64,000 nucleotides of DNA, from NCBI GenBank assembly GCA_037903355.1, contig JBAJFE010000026.1:558001-622000 (forward strand). The letters are read 5' to 3'. The position numbers and the translations under genes are program-made. Source of the DNA: Trichuris trichiura (taxonomy: Eukaryota > Nematoda > Enoplea > Trichinellida > Trichuridae). The notes beneath the pieces are model-generated. The model had not been told where the DNA came from and made no database searches. It saw only the letters and a program-made list of their open reading frames with translations. Below, one piece after another: positions 1 to 11,204 of the stretch. Each line of letters begins with the position of its first letter. The first letter of the stretch is position 1.

Positions 1-2253
1 CAATACAAATTGACGCGCGAGCAATAGGAGCGCTTGTTCTAGCCAGATCAAGCGTTCGATAGCATCGTAGGTGCATAAAATTTTCAGATAGCATCATCGC
101 GGTGGGTTTCTCGGAAAATGGCGCGCACAATCAATGCCTGCGGATGAAGAAATTTGTCATTTTCAACTTTTCCAAGCTTTCACAGTGCAACGACGGCTGG
201 GAAACGGTGAGAAATGGCAGGGCGCGCGAGACGTCGTGTAATTGATGCGCGGTGTTGGGAAATGGCGTCGATTGACTCCCTGTATATACGCTTTTTAAAC
301 GACCACAACTGCCAGTCGGCGATAAATGGCACTTTTCGATTGGGCTGCGTAAAAATTGAATGACAGCTTCTCGGCGGATCCCGTCGCAATCCTCACCCTT
401 CTATGGTTAACGTTTAACTTATTCGACAAATCGGCAACCTTTGACCGAAAAAGGATCAAACTACAACTGAACGCGGCTGTACTAGCTGCATTGATAAACA
501 TATGCCGCGCTAACAATTGTACATAAGCAGATGTCGACACTTCTGCCAGCTAAGCATTGCCTAAAATGTAAATTTTTTTCCTAAGGCTAAAAAGCCTTGC
601 CAGCTTGCTTCAACGTAGAGAATGACGGGTAGGTGCAGTTTGTAGGCAACAGTCGTGCCTAAAGATTTCACTTTCAACTGGTTAGAGTTTAAAGTTAATA
701 GGTGGCGCTTCAATCGTTATAAGTTAGCTGGCTAAACCTGGATGGTCATTGCAGTGTTCGAGCAAAAAGCCATTGACACAAGACGAACCGGATTTAGACT
801 GGCTCACAGAACGTGCCGCTATATGCTCGCCGTCGTCGCAGCGAACAATGCTCGTAACTGATCGGTCGTCCAGTCATCACTCGTTGCCGCCCAAGACAAG
901 TCCCATCCGTTGGACCACCTCGTGCGCTACGGACGTACTGGAACCGACGGTATCGACTAGTTGCATGGCGACCAACCAACAGACTACCACAACCAGGCAG
1001 GACATCCTGAGGCGTTTTCTTGCCTGGATTCGAGGTCGAAAGTACACGCGCGAAAAGCCGGCAAAAATGAAGTCGTCCGCCTCGTGGCCGTTTGGTCACA
1101 AAGTGACAAATGGAAATTTTTTAAAGAAAGGTAACTAATTGCATCCTTTTTGACAATTTGACAGTTGGCCATTGTCGTTGCGTGGCGGCGACCCTAATCG
1201 CTTCGGCGTTCTTTCGTCCAAACGGGCGCCGAGAAAACTTCTTCTTCAAAGGGGCGCCAAGGTCACCACCACTCACCATCGCCGGCTACGGACGTGCGCG
1301 CGCGCGCGCGCTATCAATTCCAAATTTCGACTCCATTACGCGCCAGTCGTCTCCAAAAGCGACAGCATTTTGACAAGGCAGTGACCGAGCCAAACAAGGC
1401 GGCAAATTGACGCTTCGCTTCTGACTTCATCGTGGCAACTTCCACTTAGGCGCTCGATCGATTCACAATCAACTTTTTGCATAATTACCTCACATGGACG
1501 CGCTTATTAGACGTTCCGATTAGGCGCATATACCGTAGATGGTCATTGTTGCGAGACGAAAAGAGAAATTGAAGCAACGGCAAGAAGTAGCAATTACAAA
1601 AATGCCCCAACAAGCATAAACGGGATATGTGTTGGAATTGTTCCTATTCGCTACGCAATGGAATGCGGGAAGGTAGTAAAGGCATGGCGGGTAGAGATGC
1701 CACCGAGCGGCGGCGACAGGCGTTCCTTTGCCGGAGCCAACTGGCATTCATGATTGATGGTTGCATGGATTGGAACACCAGTGATGAATTCAATTCTTGC
1801 AAAACGCAATGTTGAAGCCTTCTCGGCGGAGCTGCAAAACCCCGAAACAGTGTTGGCCCATTTTTAGGCACAAAACCAATGCTTTTCGATCGAGTCGGCT
1901 GCTCCCCTGATAAGCAGATATGAGCAGCGTCGATTCAGCCTGTAGGAGAAGATGTCAAATATCCCGTCTGACGTCGATCATTCCCGCCGCCGTGAATCCG
2001 TCTTCCTCCCAGTGGTCGTATGCAAAAAATCAAGCTTGCAAAATGTTCGCTACCTCAATTGTCCAAATTTTTGAAAAAAGACCAAAAAAGGAAAATATGG
2101 CGATGCAACAATTACGGCCAAAGGTGATCATTGTTGATACGGAAAGTAGCAGCAGTTTAGCTTATGGCCAAATGGGCCAATAACTCGAACTCTGCATCAA
2201 TCACTGATTAACAATGCGCAACATGCCAGAAAGGCCAAGCGGATGGAAATTGA
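1..2253. other. No recognised gene
   Basis: About 2.2 kb with only short, mutually overlapping open frames on both strands and no family motif I can name. A short alternating CG/GC run lies near 1300. Upstream exons or the promoter of the gene ending at 2795 may lie here, but I cannot place them. Confidence 0.4.
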
Positions 2254-2795
2254 ATGTTCGCCCGTAATGGCAACCAGTGGGCATGCTCATTGAGCCGTTG
2301 GGGCAAAAATTTTCCCGCTTCTTACAACGTCGCCGAACCAATTCCCCATTCGTCCGTTGGCGGCGGAGCTCTCACTCTCTTCTGGTACACCAGTTGCAAA
2401 AATTCATTGTTCTCCATCGGCAAACAGACTCAATTAGGCTCCCTTGCTTCGTCAATGGACGTTCTCGACAAGAAACGATTGTTCGACTTCAATGTTGAGC
2501 AAGAAATTCAAATTTCGATTTCAGCGTCTCCCAACGCGCTCACTAACACCAATTTGAACTGTGCGACTAATAGAATGCTTTTACTTGGCGTTTTCCAGCG
2601 AATTAAGGACTTATACGAACAAGCCGATGTTGGTCAATTCGCACAGCGCCTTTCTGGCATTTAAAATAAGTTATTCTTGTTAACTTAAAAAATCTATTTG
2701 TAGATCTGACCATATGCACTATTCCTGTTGCTCCAATTGAAGCAAAAGATTGGCCATACATTGATGATGAAGACGACTCGCCTACAAAAGCCTAA
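2254..2795 (+). CDS. Unrecognised protein, 3' part of a two-exon or larger gene
   Basis: I do not recognise the family. An open frame runs 2254-2632 and can be spliced in phase 1 (donor GTCAAT at 2633, acceptor TTGTAG ending at 2703) to a last exon 2704-2795. The last exon ends in an acidic tail (DDEDDSPTKA) followed by TAA. The joined product from ATG 2254 would be about 156 aa. The stretch after about residue 65, beginning SSMDVLDKKRLFDF, is the most protein-like part; the N-terminal part may belong to other frames or earlier exons. An AATAAA hexamer at 2925-2930 gives a plausible 3' end. No signal peptide or membrane segment is obvious. The start is uncertain and the splice site is a manual choice based on phase. 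Confidence 0.45.
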
Positions 2796-2924
2796 TGAAT
2801 CGACGACCACTGGAGAACGATGAATTAACGGCAATGGCACCCAAGTCGCCACCACTTCATTCTCAGCCGCTTTTCGTCTATGCTAGCTGTTGACTCATCG
2901 TTCTGCTATTTATGTATTTTGGAA

Positions 2925-2930
2925 AATAAA
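2925..2930 (+). terminator. Polyadenylation hexamer AATAAA
   Basis: AATAAA lies 130 bases after the TAA at 2793-2795 and about 350 bases before the convergent deubiquitinase gene's stop. It is the likely 3'-end signal of the upstream plus-strand gene. Confidence 0.5.
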
Positions 2931-3276
2931 TTTAACAATGTCGAAAAAGAATGCAACACCTCGCTGCGCGCGGGAGGCTTCGGCGAGTTGAACACTGACA
3001 GGCCGGTTTGCGACGACGGCGACCCATTCAATTCATAAGCGGGAATTTAATCGGTTGCCAACAAACTGTCGCATCCGACCGGGTTGCAACAAGAAACAAA
3101 AAACAACAAGTAATAAGCACATACTGTTTAAGTTGACGAGCTCGAACCGGGAATGCCATCACCGGGCCATACGCCCATTTGGTCATTTGAATCAGGGTTA
3201 CGACTGCTGACAGCTTCAGCACTGCAAAGAATGCGACTTATATTTGCGCTTTAAAAAAGGCTGACAACTCTCCGCG

Positions 3277-6200
3277 TTACCCTCTTTGGTTGTTGTACGA
3301 TTTGAAGAATTCGTCAGCGCAGAAGTTCTGACGAGCGTAAAACAAAAAGTAGACGTTCGGATCGTCGTCTTCTATGCGAGTCAAATCGCGCACTTCCGTG
3401 TCGTTGAAATGTCTCCAACCGACTTCGCATTCGGACCCATTTTCGGACAGCAAACAAGCTTGCGCCACGTAGTGACCGTAGTTGCAATTGCCCGTATGAG
3501 ATACCATAGCGTACAAGTCGTATTTTGTAATCTGCTCGGGAGCTTTTGGATTCAAATACGGCTTCATATCGAAATTCCTTAAAAATCAATACGACTCGCA
3601 ATCAAAACCGGCTCGTTACGTAAGCCAAGTGGCGCCTACTTCAACGGATAGCGGACGGGTGTTTCGATCTTCTTCTTAAGAAAGAAAGAAGTGTACGAAA
3701 ACCGTTTGATTTGAATAATCAAAACAGGCGGCAATTGCCAAAAATTCAACGTCTTCGTCGCCATCTGCCTTTTGCAGCACCGATCGCAATACCAGCTTTC
3801 TTCGCCTGCCAGAATTTCCGGATCCGTAAAGTAGCGCATCATGTCAGTCAAGTTGACTGCGTCTGAAAGTGTAAAATTAGCATACATGCTAATAAGCGAT
3901 ATGTCAGCCGATATTCTTACCGTTCGCGCTTTCGGGATTAAGCATGTCGACGCACTCGATGGAATCCTTCGATTCGACCCACGAGCAAGGTGAACCGCTA
4001 GCGGATATACGCCAACACATCACTACTTGATCCGTTGATTCGACTGACGCTAATGCGTCGTCTGAATATATGCAAATTTAATAAGCCTATATACCATAAA
4101 AGGAAGTTTTACCGCTTTCATCCTCTATCTGCTCTTCGTAGATGCACTGAGCCGACTTTGGAAACATGATGTAAAAACAAGGCGATTTGTTCTCCTGTTC
4201 GCTGTTACGAAAGTCAATGCGTTCGCCGGCACTTCCGGTAACGTAAGGTTTGTTGGATAAGACGGAACGTGACGTGTGACTAATTCTTGGCGAGTTCAAT
4301 TCATTCTGCTCTTCGGAAATCATTTCTCTAATCATGACGCCATCGTCTAAGGACGCGACTTCGTCCAAAGAATCGGTGGGATCAATTATGGATTGCATAT
4401 CGCAACTTTCCTCAAAATCGCGCATACTCTCTTCGCAAACAATTGGATCCATAAAGTCTGCTCCATTCGCTGACTTGTACGCTTGGACGGAAAAGCTAAA
4501 GAAATATAAAAACATAATATCCAACAAACGCGTATCCAACCGAACGAAATTGGAATAACCATATTTGGGTATTTAAGACGAGTCTGTGGCAACTACATTG
4601 ACAATGGATGGGTAAGTATTTTCTATAAGGACAGTTGAAAATATTGGCACACAAAAATGTTAACGCTTTTGGGCAATTGTATATATATATAACTAATAAT
4701 AAACACAGCTGATACGCTGATAATGGACAAAGAAAAGCTTCTGTACATTTAATTCTAAATTATTAATGTTTTGTTCCCTGCAAAGCTGATCAATGCGAGT
4801 GCTTCTTAGGCAAGTCACGTATGCCATCATAACAATGTATACGGACAAGTATTGTTCGGCAATTCGAAACGTTCAGTGGGCAAAATGAAAAATGGTTAAA
4901 GTTGAACGGAAATGCTTAAAAACGTAGGCAAAATTTTACGAATTGCCGAGTGGCAGTCTGGCGCGTGCCGGTTGGACGGAAGATGAATGAAGGAAAAATT
5001 GCCAGCGCCGTTTCTTTTGACGAAACCGAACCAACGATGGAGAAGCTATTACTTCAAGAAACTTTTTGTCATTGAGAAAAAAGGTCAAAGCGGAACTGAA
5101 TGATCGTTCAAATAAAAGCTATGGCCAATTCGTTTCTCTTACTACGTGAAAAAGTGATCTAAATATTCTCCAGACGACGCTATTACTTACAAAATGAGAC
5201 CAGCAGAAATATACGACTTTTTTACTTTTTATAAAGCGGCTATAAACAGGTTTTACTTTGAAATTTATTATTGCAATGATATTTTATATTGCCCAATTTG
5301 GCAATCGCTACGATGGCCAATTAAGCATTCATGCGAGCGAGGTATTCAGCCCGTTACCGCGCAGATGCAAAAAATTCAAAACAAGCTGCTCATGTTACAT
5401 AAATATGCGCGGATAAACTATTTACATATCGCTCTTTAGAAAGAACACAATGTAGGTCCTATGGGAAGGGGCGACACTGCGTTGTGGGAGACCATAAACA
5501 TCTTCGACTGGAATCATTACAAAGAGCTCTCTTCTGTCTCTGCATTTAATAACGAAATTTTCCGAACCTTCATAGGACGTCACGTTTCAGATTTTCGACT
5601 TATGACGTCATCTCAAGGTTCATAAAAATTGCTTTTCAAAATATTCAAAATTTCCACAGGCATATGTATGAAATGTCAGCATTCTATAGAATGCCTGACC
5701 TTCCTAGGCAAAATATGAAGCGCCTGTTATTTTAATATACAGTATACCTTGCCTAAGTATTCTATATTTTACAGGCAACGCGTGACGTTTTTAGACATTC
5801 TACAGAATGCCAAATAATACTTAGGCAAAGTGTAAACCGCGGCCTGACAGTAGAGACTTCTAAGGTCTTGTCACCTGTAGCTCTGCAAAGATATAATGGA
5901 GAATACCACTGGAAAAGTGCGCTGTTTTCTCGCTATGTTAGGGCTGCACTTTCTTTGTAAGTTGGCTAAAGCTTAGGCTTAGGCTAGGGTAGAATAGGAC
6001 AGTCGGCAAAATTTTAAGGCACTGTTTAAAAATTTTCGGGATTCCAAATTGTTGCTCAGTGATACCACGCTACGCCTAATTTCAAATTCTGCCTGTGGCA
6101 TATATCATACAATGTTGCATCATTGCCTGAGCAAACTAATTTCAAGTATGCAACAGATGGCAAACTTTTTGAACATTACGAGAATATTTACATACCACTT

Positions 6201-7891
6201 GAAGAGATGACAAGTTTAAGACTGACCTGCTTCTATATTCTAACATACGTCGCAGATTTTTTAATGTGCATTCCGAGCGCGGCATTGACAGAAAAAATGG
6301 CGCTCCAATAGCCGGCGGAGAGCAGACCATACAATTGTTTTTGTGACTTAGCATCGCATTAGTTTTGCATAGCCTAAACAGCTTGGAAAGGTGGATTTTT
6401 TCTTTCCCGCAGTGACCCTCTTACTTGCTACAGTATACTGTTTTGCATTTGGCAATAATTTCACACCCGTGAGTCAATTGGCACATGCAGTAGGCGCATA
6501 GGGACGATACTTGCGATCGAGGTAGTGGAACTCGTACTTGCGTGACGAATAGACTAACAATGCCGTCGTCGCTGTCATCTTCCAAACGTTCAAAGCTGCA
6601 AAGCAAAGCGGCATTTTTTAAATGTAATGACGATAGGTAGCGGAACTTACATAAAAATAGTACCCGTTTTAGATCCTGTAAACAGGCGATCACCTGGTTT
6701 GTGATATGCGACTATACGGCTTTTCAAGACGCCAACAGCAATCAACTAGCAAGGAAAGAAAGTTACAACAGGTTAAACAAATCAATTTCATTCTATACCG
6801 CGGAAGGAGACGTATTGAACGTCTGGCCAACAGTTGCCAGCAAATCTTCGAACCGCGCATCCTCAATAAACAGACACTTAGAATTTACATTAAAAAATAA
6901 CGGCAAAGCTTACGTTGCTAAAGGAACATGGCGGACGAAACAGAACGGGCGGTTCATCAAATTTGGCAGGCCAATAGTAAACTTTCTCAATTTTACGCTG
7001 CTTTGGAAGTGGAACGGATACAAATACAAAAGGATCATAAGTGGTTGACGCCTAAGGCGGTAAATGTGTTAGACGAAATCTCTCCAAATAAATCAAGTCA
7101 GTTAGTTCATCACCTTTCTGCAAAACAAACAAACAAGCTGGGAACAAACCAACCCGTGAAACGTGTCCACAATAATGGAGCCGTTCATTTCATTGTAGTT
7201 ATCCCAAGCGCGTTGAGCCAACAGCGTCTGCAAGTTGTCCAAGTCAGCCGACAAAAAAGGAAATTTTTAATGCGCATACTATGTCATCATTTTCACCCGT
7301 TTCTGCAGGCATAACTTTGTTGAACTTGGGTTGTTGGCGCTTTAAGCCTTCATGCAAGTTGTCTAGTAGGAAGGATAAAAATTCTTGCGCGTCGTGCTGA
7401 GATCCATCGTTAAAAAATTCATTGTCACCGCATAACAATGCCTATACGTAAGAAAAAATAATTAATACAATCATCACTAAAACATCTACTAAGACGACTA
7501 ACCACTATTTCATACGCATCCGTCGTTTTCCTTCCTGACCACATTTCTTTCAGGAAGGAAGCAAAGGCGCAAATGAACTTCATTTGCGGCCTTCCTGCAT
7601 TTATATTGAATAAATCTTGAACGTAATAACTTTTCGCAAAATAAGACTTTAACTGCCAGGTGTTCGCCAATGCCTGCAGGACTGCATTGGCAAAACAGTT
7701 ATTTGCCCCGTTTAAAAGCCCGGTATAACCGAGCCCGCCGAGGGCTTTTTCACTTGCCAATGAGCCCGTTTTAAAAACAGGCATTAGCGCGAATTTGCCC
7801 ACGACCAAAAATCCGGCGTTTTGGTCGGGGCACGGCTGGAGTTCACCCAGCTTGAATTGAGTTGAATACACTCCCGCGCCAACTTTCGGAT
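3277..7891 (-). CDS. USP19-like ubiquitin carboxyl-terminal hydrolase with MYND finger
   Basis: A multi-exon cysteine deubiquitinase. Reading downwards from 7891: the Cys box (NGANNCFANAVLQAL, about 7690-7730) keeps the nucleophile Cys and the Asn five residues before it. The exon at about 7270-7440 has QHDAQEFLSFLLDNLHEGL. The next exons (about 7110-7240 and 6920-7050) carry QRAWDNYNEMNGSIIVDTF, a CxxC pair and YDPFVFVSVPLP. A MYND-type cluster (CAYC...KTVYCS) lies at about 6425-6500. An acidic insert fills 4087-4500, then comes WYCDRC...LIIQIKRFSY at about 3680-3840. The His box GHY and WRHFND sit at about 3390-3490, ending TAA at 3277. The order of a finger inserted in a USP domain, plus the local wording, matches USP19 of animals. 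In USP19 the enzyme is ER-associated and acts in protein quality control. No CS domains were found upstream and no C-terminal membrane anchor follows the catalytic domain here. The third catalytic position is Asn (FND) rather than Asp (FDD); Asn is tolerated in some USPs. The 5' end is unresolved: exon 7891 opens at an acceptor. Some middle exon junctions (4500-6400) are uncertain. Confidence 0.85.
5676..5850. repeat. Cluster of palindromic short repeats in USP19-like intron
   Basis: Within a long intron of the deubiquitinase gene, CATTCTATAGAATG is a perfect 14-base palindrome near 5680 and CATTCTACAGAATG is a near copy at about 5801. TTGCCTAAGTATT (about 5750) and AATACTTAGGCAA (about 5814) are reverse complements. 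GCCTGAC occurs at both ends of the stretch. This looks like a degraded foldback element. Confidence 0.4.
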
Positions 7892-10135
7892 CTGGAAAAA
7901 CATGAAGTCATAAGAGAAATTCACTTCTAATTTGTCAAAGGGTAGCAGTTTTCAATGCAAAATGTTCGAAAATCTACTACTCAGGAATGCAGGATACATT
8001 ATACAGTAAGCCAACGTGCAGGAAACTAAACCGCAAGTAGCCGCATCTAAGCTTAATATACCCCTACTGCTTACTAAAGGCTCACTAACAAGAGAACAAG
8101 TAAGAAGTTACGTAAACTAAATAACAGATGAGAAATTTTATGAAATCAATAGTTGCGATAAGAAATACAAGCCAACTACGGACAGTCTAACTGAAAAAGT
8201 TGTAAATCTTACTGCACCTTGACTTTTCGACTCTTTGGCGTTCAGATCATCTGAGCAACTCATTGAGTGAAGTTCGAATTCAGTTGACGAATCAGCTTAT
8301 TGAGATCAAGTGCTTTTCGAGTTGGTTCCGCAAGCTACGATGGCTAAGCGCGGCAAGTCAGCCTACAAATGCTAAAAAAATCATTTCCGCCTCACGAAAC
8401 AGGCAGCAGCGGGCAAAAGTTTGAAGGATGAAGGATAAGACAGACGCGGACAAGTAGCACCAACGGAGAAGGGACAGAAAGCTGGCAGAGCAAAACCCAA
8501 ACTGTTAACAAAGAAAGGAGGAAAGACAGGACGTGCGACAGCACGTAAACAAGCAAGCGAGACACTAAGCGAACTAACTACCAAAAAGCCAACTAGTGCC
8601 GAAACGGAGCGCTGATAAGCAGGTTAGACGTTGCATGAAGAGGGTACTGTAGGATAAGGAACCTGAATGCCTTTAAAATAAGCTGTTCAATGATAAAAAT
8701 TGCGCTTTCAAAAAATATTTTCACATTTAAAAAATTATTAACTCAATTTATTTCATAAAAATTTTTTACTAAATCATTTTTAAATGTATGATTAGATGGA
8801 GAAAAACTTTAACAGTAGATTTCTCAAAAGGCCCGACGATTTCCAAGCTCGTAAAGCACTGCTAGCTCGGCAGTTTTTTGTGCAGCTAGCAATGGAATCA
8901 ATTTTCTAACCATTTGGTTATGAAAGAGTAGGAGAGATAGCGCAACTTTCAACCACCGAATGCGCCTTGAAAATATTCCTTCGTAGGTGGCGATTGTAAA
9001 AACCTGTAAAAAACAATAATAAATATCTAACAATTTCTAGAAATTCTATTATGGTAATTAGAAATGTTTGGTTTAACAAAAATTAAGAACTTCTCTAAAG
9101 AAACGTTTGCCTGAGGAAAAATTCGATTAACTATCAGTGCAAAATTCACTACTAAAATCTCTCTAAGAATAATGCTTCGCAACAGGTCTGTTTCTCGAAC
9201 TCCGAAGGAGTCTGTAGGATATTCAGGTTCAAACAGCTGGCTCTCAAAAGGGAGACTAATAATGACCACAGAGAACGTGCTTAGTAACGAGTTTGCTGTT
9301 CTACAATTTGTAATTTTTTTTAGAGAGTTTTGTTCATTCAAAAACTCGCCACGCAGATAGAAACTGCACTAGCTGGAAAAGTGACAAGACGAAAACCCTA
9401 AAGCTTCATTTTCTCTACGACACGTATTGGAATTTTTTAGCAAGCCTCCTATTGCCAAGAAAAAACTCACAACCTTTGTATAGTTGCGTTGAAGACGGAA
9501 AGTGCCATTCTCGAAAGTTTTGGATTTTATTTTCAGTAAATTTAGCTTTGTCTGTTTCTGCCAATAAGTTTTCCAACCTTCCAATAATCAGAGACCACTT
9601 TTTTAGTGCTTGCAACTCGCAGCGAAGACTGGGCTAGGAACAGGTCCTTTCACGTTGAGATAATTATAATATCTCCGCCCAGTGTCATCAGTGACTTCTT
9701 GCGACGATTTAATAATTGTGCTTAACGCAAGGTGAATAGCACAAATTCTACATCCTGGATTGTACATGTCACCATCAGTTGCAAATTACGATCTTAAGAT
9801 ACCTGCAAATCAAGTAATGAATTGTTTGCATTTATTTTATACTTTGGACCGGTAATGCTTTCATTTCAAATTTGAATTATTCGGGAGTTCAAAATAGCGT
9901 CTGTTTGACTGGTCACGTTGTCGAAGCAAACCTATTCGTTCAAGTTGTTTTGTAAGCCGTTACTTCTCCTTCCCCTTGAGAATTTTTGGAAGGTTGCCGC
10001 CTTCCTGTTTAGACGCAGTTTTCGTATAATCAGTTTTTAGCTAACGCAAGCATGCTTACGTTTGGGTTGTCGGTCGAAATTTTTTAAAAATTTTAGCATC
10101 CTTTAGCCGTGCGTAGCATTGCGGGTACGTCTCGA
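7892..10135. other. No firmly supported gene; possible exons of unknown minus-strand locus
   Basis: No recognisable family. On the minus strand, open frames at 9369-9615, 9027-9341 and 8824-9001 look moderately protein-like. The last is preceded by a good acceptor (TTTTTTACAG just above 9001) and ends in TGA at 8824, so an unrecognised small gene is possible. On the plus strand, 8470-8593 reads as a Lys/Ala/Arg-rich basic tail ending SAETER. No CS domain that would extend the USP19-like gene upstream was found. Confidence 0.3.
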
Positions 10136-11004
10136 ATGGTTATGCAGTTCACTCTGAAACACGCCATTGAAAACGTTCACCGTTTCTTCCCCGCAACGAG
10201 GCTTCCTAAGCGGCTATTTTGCCAAAGCTCCGACCAGGTTCCTTTTAACTTTATGGAACAACGTTTAAGCTATATATCCTTAAATCCACTGCGTCGTCTT
10301 GTTTTGTTTTTCGTCATATTGAGATACCGGACAGCGTACGACAAAACATTTAAACTTGAAGAGTTCGAGCAAGGCGCCCTTCAGGTATACTCGCTTTAAG
10401 CAATTCGAAATCTGTTCGCCGTTTCGTTTCAGGCTTTTTACGTGTTGTCTGCTGCACTGTTTAATCGCGACTACGATCGAATTGATAAAATAGCCACTGC
10501 TGAAGTATGCAGATTTGAATTGCCGAAGTTTTTACCCTTTACAGCGTTAACTTAGTCTGCCAAAGCGTTTCGCTCTTCCTTGGAACGGGTGCCAGATGGC
10601 AAACTATGGGTGTTTGATCTAAAGGAATCGGATGTTTACTTTCGGCAGCTACACTCCGGCGCCATCGTTTCCGCTGGCATGCATGATGCAATCTTTGCTT
10701 TTGGTTAAAAATAGCCCAGTTTTCAGCTGGTTCGACTGTTCTGCAAATGCTGATGGTATATCACGCTTTCTACAAGCGGCAAGAATATCAAGAGACTACG
10801 GAAGAAATGTCCACAGACAAAATATTGGAAGTTAGACATCGTTTCGTAGTGGCCAATCTTAGGTGGGCACCAAATGCACAGGCATTACGCAATCTTTCGA
10901 CTTTACAACGTTGTAGACTAAGTAAACAGCTTACCCCCAGCTATGAGGAAGACTGGTTGATCGACTATGCCAATTATGGTCAGATCCATCCCGGAGATCC
11001 CTAA
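10136..11004 (+). CDS. Mitochondrial Tim44-like domain protein, probable MAIP1 homologue
   Basis: Four exons fit in phase: 10136-10384, 10433-10504, about 10557-10701 and about 10725-11004 (TAA). Start is the in-frame ATG at 10136, which gives a basic, hydroxylated, acid-poor N-terminus (MVMQFTLKHAIENVHRFF) of the kind seen in mitochondrial presequences. The core AYDKTFKLEEFEQGALQAF continues into LSAALFNRDYDRIDKIATAE. This resembles the start of the Tim44-like domain of the m-AAA protease interacting protein MAIP1 (matrix protein linked to assembly of the mitochondrial calcium uniporter in mammals). Later ESDVYFRQLHSG and MLMVYHAFYKRQEY fit the same fold, and the protein ends DWLIDYANYGQIHPGDP. 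Other Tim44-like proteins (mL45, MBA1) are alternatives. AATAAA follows at 11039-11044. The gene converges on the FMO gene, 200 bp away. Recognition rests on remembered family wording, so assignment is moderate. Confidence 0.6.
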
Positions 11005-11038
11005 GCCTTTTGGCACTCTGTTGGATCCGACGCTGTTC

Positions 11039-11044
11039 AATAAA
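11039..11044 (+). terminator. Polyadenylation hexamer AATAAA
   Basis: AATAAA lies 35 bases after the stop of the MAIP1-like gene and about 160 bases before the convergent FMO stop codon. Confidence 0.5.
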
Positions 11045-11204
11045 TTTTGCTCATTTAAACTCACTTGATAACACTTCTTGCACGGCGCTTTTTCAATTTA
11101 AGCGAAGTACGTTAAAGCAGAGCTGGACGAGATCTACGTAAAAGTCTGTCTGTACAACATCTTCAAAGGAGCGCATGAAAACATGCAGAATATGCGTCCC
11201 CTTG

